A DNA stretch of 8,044 nucleotides from Spirochaetota bacterium (GTDB taxonomy: Bacteria; Spirochaetota; JAHITG01). Below the pieces are notes generated by a model. That model was not told where the DNA came from. It saw only the letters and a list, made by a program, of their open reading frames with translations, and did no database searches. The stretch is taken from the NCBI GenBank assembly GCA_018817865.1, contig JAHITG010000537.1:1-8044 (forward strand). The letters are read 5' to 3'. The translations under genes were made by a program, and so were the position numbers. Below, piece after piece: positions 1 through 5,764 of this stretch. Numbering within the stretch: the first letter of the stretch is position 1; each line of letters opens with the position of its first letter.

Positions 1-74
1 GCAAGGCATATGTTGATGATAAACTTGTAGCTGAAGGCCTTTTAACTGCTATGCTTGCTGATAAACCAAAGTAA
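1..74 (+). CDS. fabZ: 3-hydroxyacyl-ACP dehydratase FabZ, C-terminal end only (partial, cut by window edge)
   Basis: Only the last 23 codons are present, in the frame beginning at base 3 and ending in TAA at 72-74. The visible peptide (KAYVDDKLVAEGLLTAML, then ADKPK) resembles the final beta-strand of FabZ hot-dog proteins, which end in a pattern like 'GKAxVDGKLVAEAEL'. FabZ dehydrates beta-hydroxyacyl-ACP in fatty acid synthesis and competes with the lipid A pathway for hydroxyacyl-ACP. The position directly before lpxA, with a 16-bp gap, matches the common fabZ-lpxA order and supports the call. It could equally be the C-terminus of an LpxC-FabZ fusion, as in Bacteroidetes and some candidate phyla; the window cannot tell these apart. 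Confidence 0.72.
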   Translation, partial: KAYVDDKLVAEGLLTAMLADKPK

Positions 75-90
75 AGGTACAGGAAAGAAT

Positions 91-885
91 ATGTCTAAAA
101 TAAGTACAAAAGCAGAAGTTCATAAAAATGCAGTGATCGGGAAAAATGTAGAGATAGGGCCATTTTCTGTGATAGATGAGAATGTGAAGATAGGTGATAA
201 TACCCTGATAGGTCCAAATGCACATATTTCCGGCTGGACGGATATCGGGAAGAATAATGAGATCCATCACGGCGCTGCTATCGGTGATTATCCCCAGGAC
301 CTGAGCTTTAAAAAAGAGAAGAGCTTCCTTACAATAGGTGATAACAATATTATACGGGAATTTGCCACATTTCACAGGGGTACGAAACCGGATAGCAGGA
401 CCATTGTCGGCAATAACAACATGTTTATGGTTTATTCGCATGTCGGACACAATTCCATCGTTAAAGACAGCGTTATCATGGTCAATTCCTCTTCTCTCGG
501 CGGATATGTGGAAGTAGACAGTAACACATTTATTTCCGCCTGTGCACAGATACACCAGTTCTGTAAGATCGGCCGTTATGTCATGGTAGCCCCCCTGACC
601 AAGGTAAGTAAAGATGTTCCTCCTTTTATGCTTTTAACAGGTGCGGATACCGCTGTTGTAAGAGGGCTTAATGTTGTTGCTTTGCGAAGAGCAGAAATAT
701 CACAGGATGACAGAGAAGTGATCAAAAAAGCATATAAATTATTATATCACAGTGATTTGAATACCTCAGAAGCCGTAAAAAGGATCCGATCCGAGCCTGA
801 TCTTTCTTCTCATAAGTATATCAAAGAAATGCTTGATTTTATTCAGAAATCTGAAAGAGGGATTTGTGGGCATTACAAAAAATGA
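91..885 (+). CDS. lpxA: Acyl-[ACP]--UDP-N-acetylglucosamine O-acyltransferase LpxA
   Basis: This is the first enzyme of lipid A synthesis; it moves a hydroxyacyl chain from ACP to the 3-position of UDP-GlcNAc in the cytosol. The protein is 264 aa, close to E. coli LpxA (262 aa). I chose ATG 91 because AGGA (81-84) sits 6 bases upstream; the longer frame from 55 overlaps fabZ. Residues 1-185 are left-handed beta-helix hexapeptide repeats (AVIGKN, EIGPFS, NTLIGP). Residues 190-264 are the helical C-terminal domain with GLNVVALRR. The catalytic His of the 'HIAHD' motif is H120 (YSHVGHN), and H95 (FHRG) and H155 (IHQF) match E. coli H99 and H160. By manual alignment, E. coli G173, which sets acyl-chain length, is P168 here, and K76 is S72. 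The acyl length and the acceptor sugar (GlcNAc or GlcNAc3N) cannot be read from the sequence. Confidence 0.95.
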   Translation: MSKISTKAEVHKNAVIGKNVEIGPFSVIDENVKIGDNTLIGPNAHISGWTDIGKNNEIHHGAAIGDYPQDLSFKKEKSFLTIGDNNIIREFATFHRGTKPDSRTIVGNNNMFMVYSHVGHNSIVKDSVIMVNSSSLGGYVEVDSNTFISACAQIHQFCKIGRYVMVAPLTKVSKDVPPFMLLTGADTAVVRGLNVVALRRAEISQDDREVIKKAYKLLYHSDLNTSEAVKRIRSEPDLSSHKYIKEMLDFIQKSERGICGHYKK

Positions 886-1306
886 GAATGGTAAATTCCT
901 CGGGATCGATGTAGGAACAAAAAGAACAGGCGTCTCCATTTCAAATACCGCTAAAACAATCGCTTTTCCGCATAAGGTCATACCTTTTAAAGGAAAAGAG
1001 GAACTTCTTCAGGAGATAGAGAAAATAATATCAGAAGAGAATATTATCCGCATTATAATCGGCAATCCTCTTAATACCAGGGGAGAGCGGTCTTCTTTAA
1101 CCAAAAACACATTTGAGATAATTGATTATTTGAAAAAAAGTATAGAACTGGAAACAGTTATGCAGGATGAAAAGTATTCCACCCAGAAGGCACACACGGA
1201 CCTGTATTCCATGAAAATGAACTGGAAAAAGAGAAAACAGGTGGTAGATAAGGTTGCGGCAGCCATTATTCTTCAGAATTATCTTGAGAGTTATAATAAA
1301 GAGTGA
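866..1306 (+). CDS. ruvX: RuvX / YqgF family RNase H-fold nuclease (pre-16S rRNA processing / Holliday junction resolvase-like)
   Basis: The protein is 146 aa if it starts at GTG 866, which overlaps the end of lpxA by 20 bases. The start is supported by AGAGG about five bases upstream, and no in-frame ATG lies between the lpxA stop and the first conserved motif; an upstream ATG at 833 would give 157 aa and lacks a good ribosome site. Family motifs in order are LGIDVGTKRTGVSIS (residues 12-26, with D15), IIIGNPLNTRGE (63-74), DEKYSTQKAH (101-110) and VDKVAAAIILQNYL (127-140, with D128). These carry the acidic metal-binding residues of the RNase H-like fold. Known members trim 16S rRNA 5' ends (YqgF) or are proposed to resolve Holliday junctions. 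Sitting last in fabZ-lpxA-ruvX, it is probably translated by coupling. The strand-convergent neighbour ends 34 bp away. Confidence 0.9.
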   Translation: MGITKNENGKFLGIDVGTKRTGVSISNTAKTIAFPHKVIPFKGKEELLQEIEKIISEENIIRIIIGNPLNTRGERSSLTKNTFEIIDYLKKSIELETVMQDEKYSTQKAHTDLYSMKMNWKKRKQVVDKVAAAIILQNYLESYNKE

Positions 1307-1340
1307 TCCTAAACGGATAAGTATCCAAAATATAGCAGCT

Positions 1341-2273
1341 TCAATAAAATATCTTGTCATTAACAGCTACTTCATACAGTTTGTCAATTAAAACTCTGAT
1401 CTTTTCATTATTTTGAAGATTATCCGTATAGTATGGGGGAATATTTTTCATCCCGTAGATACTGCCCATTAAACTTCCGATAATGGAAGCATTGGTATCA
1501 GTATCTCCACCCAGCTTTATCACGGATTGGATCGCTTCAATAGTATTGTCATACTTTAAAAAATGAAACAGGACCGTATTCAGGGTATTTATGATGTACC
1601 CGTCGGGAATGAGGTCCTCTTTGGATAATCCCGGAACGGCCTTGATCCTTCTGATCAGATCTTCATCCTTGATCAGGGCACTGCTGGAAATGAGTTTATT
1701 AAAGTTCTCTCTCTTATCCGGATCATGGAGGTTGAAATAAATAAGAAGTCCGATAGCTAATGCTCCACCCACAGCGTCTTTATGATGATGAGTAATGAGG
1801 CTTACATCTATTATGTTCTGGCAAAGGGTTTCGGGAGTATTCTTGTAATTAAAAAGAGCTATCGGTGCTATCCGCATGGCAGCGCCATTACCGGCTGAAA
1901 ATTCATCTGCCACCATTTCGCTGGCTTCATGAGAAGGCGTTCCTTTAGAGATCTCATGAAGTGCCGCAGAGGTTGTTCTTCCGATATCTTTCGGATCTGT
2001 CTGAAACCAGGATACGAATTTATCGGATATGGCATCGATATCTAAATATGAGTTTTCTACCAGCGCTTCTATGGTGCATAAGGACATATCGGTATCATCC
2101 GTATATTCTCCGGGCTGAAGTCCGTAAAGGTCGGAACTGCTGTAAGAGTCAAGTATATCATCGGCAAGGCTTCGAAACTGTTCAAGAGAGAACTGCTCAT
2201 AAGGTGCTCCCAATGCATCACCAATGGCCAGGCCGAAGATGGTTCCTTTGAATTTTTCTTTAAGATCTTTCAT
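1341..2273 (-). CDS. ADP-ribosylglycohydrolase family protein (DraG/ARH type)
   Basis: This 310-aa protein belongs to the all-helical ADP-ribosylglycohydrolase superfamily, which uses two Mg2+ ions to remove ADP-ribose from proteins or small molecules. Visible motifs are GLAIGDALGAPYE (residues 14-26), the metal-binding YTDDTDMSL (57-65, with T58, D59, D60), NGAAMRIAPIAL (129-140), THHHKDAVGGALAIG (161-175) and the second metal site GGDTDTNASIIGSLMGSIYG (255-274, with D257, D259, T260). All metal ligands appear intact, so it should be active. It has no signal peptide and is likely cytosolic. No toxin-like ADP-ribosyltransferase or nitrogenase gene is adjacent, so the substrate is unknown. The gene starts at the only sensible ATG, with no Shine-Dalgarno sequence, directly downstream of a strong promoter (see 2282-2309). 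It converges on ruvX. Confidence 0.92.
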   Translation of the reverse strand: MKDLKEKFKGTIFGLAIGDALGAPYEQFSLEQFRSLADDILDSYSSSDLYGLQPGEYTDDTDMSLCTIEALVENSYLDIDAISDKFVSWFQTDPKDIGRTTSAALHEISKGTPSHEASEMVADEFSAGNGAAMRIAPIALFNYKNTPETLCQNIIDVSLITHHHKDAVGGALAIGLLIYFNLHDPDKRENFNKLISSSALIKDEDLIRRIKAVPGLSKEDLIPDGYIINTLNTVLFHFLKYDNTIEAIQSVIKLGGDTDTNASIIGSLMGSIYGMKNIPPYYTDNLQNNEKIRVLIDKLYEVAVNDKIFY

Positions 2274-2281
2274 AATGGATT

Positions 2282-2309
2282 ATTATACAATAGTGAATTA
2301 AATAGTCAA
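2282..2309 (-). promoter_or_regulatory. Sigma-70-type promoter for the ADP-ribosylglycohydrolase gene, probably giving a leaderless mRNA
   Basis: On the minus strand, TTGACT (2304-2309) is followed after a 16-bp spacer by a perfect TATAAT (2282-2287). Transcription would start about seven bases downstream, near 2275, only a base or two ahead of the ATG at 2273. There is no ribosome binding site in the intervening bases. The promoter lies just outside the left end of the palindromic element at 2329-2545. Confidence 0.75.
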
Positions 2310-2468
2310 CTTCTGAAAAACAATTTTTAATACCACAGAGTCACGGAGGCACAGAGGAAAAAAAGTAAAAAATTAATTATAATTTATTAAAATTTTTAGA
2401 TTTTAATTAAAATAAATTATTTATATAAGAAATACTCTTTATTTTTCTCTGCGACTCTGAGCCTCTGC

Positions 2469-2500
2469 CCCGTGAAATTTCTCTCTGAGAAATTTCCGGG
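2469..2500. repeat. Strong hairpin 1 inside the palindromic element
   Basis: GAAATTTCTC (2474-2483) and GAGAAATTTC (2487-2496) pair perfectly around a TCT loop. The stem is extended by CCCG (2469-2472) and CGGG (2497-2500) across a single bulged T, giving 14 pairs. It is followed on the + strand by only four T residues, and no + strand gene ends upstream, so a transcription terminator role is doubtful. Confidence 0.75.
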
Positions 2501-2506
2501 TTTTGG

Positions 2507-2538
2507 CCCTTGAGATTTTTAGTTGGAAATCTCAAGGG
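2507..2538. repeat. Strong hairpin 2 inside the palindromic element
   Basis: CCCTTGAGATTT (2507-2518) and AAATCTCAAGGG (2527-2538) form a perfect 12-bp stem with an 8-base loop. It abuts the right terminal inverted repeat. A run of nine T (2548-2556) comes 9 bases after the stem, further away than in a normal intrinsic terminator. Confidence 0.75.
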
Positions 2539-2586
2539 TGGTATTCCTTTTTTTTTAATAATAATCTGTTAATGATTACAAATCTA

Positions 2587-2614
2587 TTGACAATCGAAAT
2601 TAAAGATTTATTTT
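2587..2614 (+). promoter_or_regulatory. Probable sigma-70-type promoter for the glycogen-binding protein gene
   Basis: A consensus -35 TTGACA (2587-2592) is followed after 16 bp by TATTTT (2609-2614), a four-of-six match to the -10 consensus. Transcription would start near 2621, giving a leader of about 26 bases that contains the GGAGGT ribosome site at 2633-2638. It lies downstream of the palindromic element, so the element itself would not be transcribed from it. Confidence 0.5.
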
Positions 2615-2632
2615 TTAACAAGTATGCAGTTC

Positions 2633-2638
2633 GGAGGT
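2633..2638 (+). promoter_or_regulatory. Ribosome binding site that sets the start of the glycogen-binding protein gene
   Basis: GGAGGT is eight bases before ATG 2647. It shows that translation starts there, at a normal signal peptide, and that the 48-codon in-frame upstream extension (which runs through the second hairpin) is not coding. Confidence 0.85.
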
Positions 2639-2646
2639 ATAATAAT

Positions 2647-3336
2647 ATGAAAAGAGCAGCAGTAATTTCACTGGTATTTATCTTTTTTGGTTTATTATTA
2701 ATGGGTCCGGGGGAGAGTATAGCAAAAAAGGAGAAATTAAAGATACAGGAATTAAAAAAAGCTAGTGCGCCTGTTGAGACTAAAACGGGGGTACTCTTTA
2801 CATATACTGAAAAGAAAGTAGAATCAGTTTCTGTATCGGGTACTTTTAATAAATGGGAAATGAATAAAAATCAGATGAAAAAGAATGAGAAGGAGCTGTG
2901 GTTTACTATTATTCCGCTTCCAAAAGGGAAGATAGAGTATAAGTATGTATTGAACAGTAAGGACTGGGTACATGATCCCATGAATAAAAAAAAGATCGAA
3001 GATTCATACGGCGGAGGATTTAAATCGGTATTGGAAGTAAAACAGGGTGTCAGCATGGGTGGAGCCATCGTCTCCGGTAATAAAGTGCTTTTCAGATATC
3101 ATGACCCGGCCGCTAATACCGCATCCGTAGCAGGTTCATTTAATGACTGGAATGTAAATGCGAATAAAATGAGTAAGGATGATAACGGGTTCTGGACGGT
3201 CGAACTTGAATTGATCCCCGGAACCTACCAGTATAAATATGTAGTTGACGGGAACGACTGGAAGAAGGATCCCATGAATCCGGATTCAAAGGAAGACGGA
3301 TTTGGCGGAGAAAATTCTATCCTGGAAATAAAGTAA
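2647..3336 (+). CDS. Secreted protein with two tandem AMPK/CBM48-type glycogen-binding modules
   Basis: The protein is 229 aa. Residues 1-26 form a Sec signal peptide (KR, then a hydrophobic core, likely cleavage after SIA). Two similar E-set modules of about 85 residues follow. Module 1 (about 46-132) has GTFNKW (65-70), KGKIEYKYVLNSKDWVHDPMN (93-113) and a closing GGGFKSVLEV. Module 2 (about 144-229) has GSFNDWN (163-169), PGTYQYKYVVDGNDWKKDP (191-209) and closing GGENSILEIK. These are hallmark positions of the AMPK-beta/CBM48 carbohydrate-binding fold, including the aromatic residues that stack on alpha-glucans. No catalytic domain is present. It probably binds glycogen- or starch-like glucans, or acts as a structural beta-sandwich, in the periplasm or outside the cell; this is inference. 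The gene stands alone between a promoter and the convergent ribBA, 22 bp away. Confidence 0.85.
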   Translation: MKRAAVISLVFIFFGLLLMGPGESIAKKEKLKIQELKKASAPVETKTGVLFTYTEKKVESVSVSGTFNKWEMNKNQMKKNEKELWFTIIPLPKGKIEYKYVLNSKDWVHDPMNKKKIEDSYGGGFKSVLEVKQGVSMGGAIVSGNKVLFRYHDPAANTASVAGSFNDWNVNANKMSKDDNGFWTVELELIPGTYQYKYVVDGNDWKKDPMNPDSKEDGFGGENSILEIK

Positions 3337-3358
3337 ATATCAGGATACTCTTTACACT

Positions 3359-4567
3359 TCAGCTGGGTATATTGGTAAGAAGGTGGCCTAATTTCTTCTT
3401 CTTGGCCATCAGATACTTCTTGTTGATCTTATTTGGCTTTATCTCAATAGGGATCCTTTTTACGATCTCAAGGCCGTATCCCTTGATCCCGATGATCTTT
3501 TTGGGATTATTTGTTAAAAGCTCTATCTTTTTAATGCCCAGGTCCACGAGGATCTGTGCCCCGATACCGTAGTCTCGGAGATCAGCCGGAAGACCCAGAG
3601 CACAGTTGGCTTCTACTGTGTCCATTCCCTGGTCCTGGAATTTATACGCTTTTATCTTATTCTCTAACCCAATACCTCGCCCTTCCTGGCGCATGTAGAC
3701 CAGTACTCCTTTCCCTTTTTCCTCTATCAGCTTGAGTGCTTTCTGAAGCTGGTCCCTGCAGTCACAGCGGAGACTGCCGAAAGCGTCCCCGGTCAGGCAT
3801 TCACTGTGAACACGGACAAGCACGGGCTCATTTTTATCGATCTTTCCCTTTACCAGTGCAATATGGATAATATCATCAACAATGTTTTTATAAGCTATGA
3901 TCCGGAAAGTCCCGAATTTGGTGGGAAGATCTGCATCGGCATCCCTTATGACCAGTTTCTCTTTTTTTCTTCTATATTGTATATAATCCGATATGGAGAT
4001 GATCTTTAATTTAAACTCCCTGGCAAATTCAAACAGTTCCGGCAGTCGGGCCATGGTACCGTCATCATTCATTATTTCACATATTACGCCGGCCGGCCTC
4101 AGGCCTGCTGCTTTTGCAATATCCACTGCTGCTTCCGTATGTCCGGCCCGTTCAAGAATCCCGCCCTTTTTTGCGCGCAGAGGGAAGATATGCCCCGGTT
4201 TGACCAGGTCATTCGGTGTTGTTTTTTTATCGATCAGCGTTTTTATGGTTTTTGCCCTGTCAAAAGCGGAAATACCCGTGGTAATCCCGTTTTTTGCATC
4301 CACCGATATGGTAAAATCAGTATTATAGTGATCATTATTCACGGTGACCATGGAAGCAATATTCAACCGCTGTAACTGGTCATCTTCCATGGGAACACAG
4401 ATAAGACCCCGGGCGTGTTTTGCCATGAAATTTACGGTTTCCGGGGTTGCTTTCTCTGCAGCCATGATCAGGTCTCCTTCGTTCTCCCTGTCAGGGCTGT
4501 CAACAATTATGATCAGTTTTCCGGCTTTAATGTCTTTGATCGCTTCTTCGATCGTATTCAATTTCAT
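3359..4567 (-). CDS. ribBA: Bifunctional 3,4-dihydroxy-2-butanone 4-phosphate synthase / GTP cyclohydrolase II (RibBA)
   Basis: This 402-aa fusion makes both riboflavin precursors: RibB converts ribulose 5-phosphate to dihydroxybutanone phosphate plus formate, and RibA opens GTP. The RibB half (about 1-203) shows DSPDRENEGDLI (23-34), the Mg-binding acidic loop, TTGISAFDRAKTI (96-108) and RAGHTEAAVDIAKAAGL (140-156). The RibA half (about 204-402) shows RVHSECLTGDAFGSLRCDCR (252-271), with zinc ligands C257, C268 and C270, then RQEGRGIGLENKIKAY (293-308) and TNNPKK (352-357). All active-site motifs look intact and the length is normal. ATG 4567 follows GGAG by eight bases. It has its own promoter (4618-4645), so it need not depend on the microcompartment genes upstream on the same strand. 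No FMN riboswitch is visible. Other rib genes are not in the window. Confidence 0.97.
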   Translation of the reverse strand: MKLNTIEEAIKDIKAGKLIIIVDSPDRENEGDLIMAAEKATPETVNFMAKHARGLICVPMEDDQLQRLNIASMVTVNNDHYNTDFTISVDAKNGITTGISAFDRAKTIKTLIDKKTTPNDLVKPGHIFPLRAKKGGILERAGHTEAAVDIAKAAGLRPAGVICEIMNDDGTMARLPELFEFAREFKLKIISISDYIQYRRKKEKLVIRDADADLPTKFGTFRIIAYKNIVDDIIHIALVKGKIDKNEPVLVRVHSECLTGDAFGSLRCDCRDQLQKALKLIEEKGKGVLVYMRQEGRGIGLENKIKAYKFQDQGMDTVEANCALGLPADLRDYGIGAQILVDLGIKKIELLTNNPKKIIGIKGYGLEIVKRIPIEIKPNKINKKYLMAKKKKLGHLLTNIPS

Positions 4568-4617
4568 AATTCAATCTCCGGTTTCCTATTTCCTAAATAA
4601 TAAATCATGCGAATAAT

Positions 4618-4645
4618 ATTGTATCATATATTTAATATAAGTCAA
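4618..4645 (-). promoter_or_regulatory. Sigma-70-type promoter for ribBA
   Basis: On the minus strand, TTGACT (4640-4645) is followed after 16 bp by TACAAT (4618-4623), five of six positions of the -10 consensus. Transcription would start near 4611, leaving a leader of about 45 bases. The leader contains a direct repeat TAGGAAATAGGAAA and the ribosome site GGAG. The 106-bp gap between ribBA and the upstream small gene holds nothing else I can identify, and no terminator hairpin is evident. Confidence 0.7.
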
Positions 4646-4673
4646 GATTTTTTTCTTTACTGCGGTGAACTTG

Positions 4674-4940
4674 CTATTTGGGAGTGGCCTTGTTCAACAG
4701 TTTGATAAAAAGCACTGAACCTATCAATACGGATAGAATATTAACATTGAAATTATCTTTAAAAAAGATGAATACGGGCTCCAGTATAAAATTAAAGATA
4801 ATGGCTCCTATCAGGGCTACGATTATTCCACCGAAGATATTTCCGATGAACTTGAATTTTTTTAAATAGTAATAGAAAAAAGTAACACAAGCTGATGTGA
4901 CCAGCATGATAAAAATTGTTTTAATGATCGTTATTCTCAT
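4674..4940 (-). CDS. Small three-helix membrane protein, GlsB/YeaQ/YmgE-like
   Basis: The protein is 88 aa from ATG 4940, chosen because AAGGA lies about eight bases upstream and the lipoprotein stop is one base away (TAA-T-ATG). A longer in-frame version from 5039 would overlap the lipoprotein gene by 98 bases, with a polar, arginine-rich leader, and is not credible. Three hydrophobic segments are visible: about residues 3-22, 33-60 (GNIFGGIIVALIGAIIFNFI) and 66-83 (NILSVLIGSVLFIKLL). The glycine-rich 'GGII.A.IGA' helix and a final short helix ending in basic residues resemble the transglycosylase-associated GlsB/YeaQ/YmgE family, whose function is poorly defined. That match is by pattern only. 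It is the last gene of the microcompartment-lipoprotein run. Confidence 0.75.
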   Translation of the reverse strand: MRITIIKTIFIMLVTSACVTFFYYYLKKFKFIGNIFGGIIVALIGAIIFNFILEPVFIFFKDNFNVNILSVLIGSVLFIKLLNKATPK

Positions 4941-4941
4941 A

Positions 4942-5763
4942 TTAAATATCCTTGTTATTGATAATTTGCTGAAATGCCCAGATGATAGTAATGGAGGCTG
5001 TCGGTGATGTTTGAACGGCCGTGACCTGGATCTTGCCATACCGGTTATCGGAGGTTCTTATCAGGTAAACATATCCGGTTTGTGCGATCAGAGGTGTTTC
5101 GCTTCCGACATACCCTTCAGTATCGGCTGTATTGATCAGCTCCCAGTTCCCGGAATATCCTTTTGACTGAATGACCGCGTTGTTACCGGCCTGAAGGTAG
5201 GGCTGGTTGTTGATAATTTTAAAGATAAGATCATAGGGGATCGATTTGGTCAGTGCATTAAAATTGAATCCCTCATTTTCGGCTATCGTTGTTCCTCCGG
5301 TATTTTCGATGCGCGGAGTTGTGGAAGTTTCGTTACTCGGTTCACTTTTGAAATTTCGAATGGAATGAGCTTTCACTATAATGTAGTACCGTACGCTGTT
5401 TTCAATGGGATTATCATCTGCATCACGCGTGATAGTGACCTCGATCGGCACCGTGGGGCTGATCTGTTTACTGGTATTATTAATGGTCGGGATACTTCCC
5501 GTGGCCGGGTTCTTAACGGGAAGAATATCTGTCTGGGTCTTTAAAGAGGAGCTTTCACTGACATAAATATTAAATCCATCGAACATGTCTTCCTTGTTAT
5601 TACTGTAAAATATTATCTTTATCTGTCCATTTTTCGGATAGGCCGTTAAATCGGCCGGGGAATTCAAGTATTCCGGTTCCACGAATTTTTCGGTTCCGCA
5701 TGAGATAAACAAGATAATAAGGCAGAGTATGATTAAAAACTGATTTACGATCCTTTTATTCAT
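4942..5763 (-). CDS. Predicted lipoprotein with a fibronectin type III-like domain
   Basis: This 273-aa protein starts with KR and a hydrophobic stretch ending in LFISC, a lipobox with Cys22 as the lipidation site; Phe at position -3 is slightly off consensus. Residues about 33-150 look like a fibronectin type III-like beta-sandwich (SPADLTAYPKNGQIKIIFYS, GFNIYVSES, YYIIVKAHS, SEPSNETSTTP). The remaining 120 residues are probably another beta-rich domain, with GYVYLIRTSDNRYGKIQV (230-247) and a final aromatic strand. I do not recognise a specific function. It starts one base after the deoC stop (TAA-A-ATG). The nearest Shine-Dalgarno-like AAGGA is about 19 bases away, so translation likely depends on coupling to deoC. 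It would sit in the periplasm or outer membrane, whereas its upstream partners are cytosolic microcompartment parts. Confidence 0.85.
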   Translation of the reverse strand: MNKRIVNQFLIILCLIILFISCGTEKFVEPEYLNSPADLTAYPKNGQIKIIFYSNNKEDMFDGFNIYVSESSSLKTQTDILPVKNPATGSIPTINNTSKQISPTVPIEVTITRDADDNPIENSVRYYIIVKAHSIRNFKSEPSNETSTTPRIENTGGTTIAENEGFNFNALTKSIPYDLIFKIINNQPYLQAGNNAVIQSKGYSGNWELINTADTEGYVGSETPLIAQTGYVYLIRTSDNRYGKIQVTAVQTSPTASITIIWAFQQIINNKDI

Positions 5764-5764
5764 T

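Larger units (their letters stand above)
2329..2545. repeat. 217-bp palindromic intergenic element (MITE- or REP-like) with 8-bp terminal inverted repeats
   Basis: The element begins AATACCAC (2329-2336) and ends with its exact reverse complement GTGGTATT (2538-2545). Inside, the left arm 2336-2361 has an 8-bp rhythm (CACAGAGT, CACGGAGG, CACAGAGG) and pairs imperfectly, 20 of 26 positions, with 2442-2467. The AT-rich centre is also palindromic: ATAATTTATT (2379-2388) matches AATAAATTAT (2411-2420). The right part adds two separate hairpins (2469-2500 and 2507-2538). No open reading frame of substance lies within it. The CACAGAG-type arms resemble dispersed intergenic repeats that I recall from many environmental bacterial genomes. 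No convincing target-site duplication flanks it. Whether it is mobile cannot be told from a single copy. Confidence 0.7.

Noticed and set aside
1307..1340. Terminator between the convergent ruvX and ADP-ribosylglycohydrolase genes
   Set aside because: Only 4-5 bp stems (for example GGAT/ATCC) with no T run; too weak to call.
2336..2361. CACAGAG-type 8-bp repeats as a tiny CRISPR or tandem array
   Set aside because: Only three imperfect units, with no spacers; they form one arm of an inverted repeat.
2469..2556. Hairpins followed by T runs as intrinsic terminators
   Set aside because: No + strand gene ends upstream (the left neighbour reads away), the first T run is only four bases and the second is nine bases from its stem. 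They fit better as parts of the palindromic element.
2503..2646. In-frame N-terminal extension of the glycogen-binding protein, starting at 2503
   Set aside because: It runs through a hairpin and promoter, and a strong GGAGGT site plus signal peptide place the start at 2647.
3337..3358. Terminator between the convergent glycogen-binding protein and ribBA genes
   Set aside because: The 22-bp gap shows no stem-loop or T run.
4568..4673. FMN riboswitch upstream of ribBA
   Set aside because: The leader after the predicted start is only about 45 bases and AT-rich, with none of the conserved G-rich stretches of the FMN aptamer.
4941..5039. N-terminal extension of the small membrane protein, starting at 5039
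   Set aside because: It would overlap the lipoprotein gene by 98 bases with an arginine-rich leader; ATG 4940 has its own ribosome site and a one-base gap to the upstream stop.
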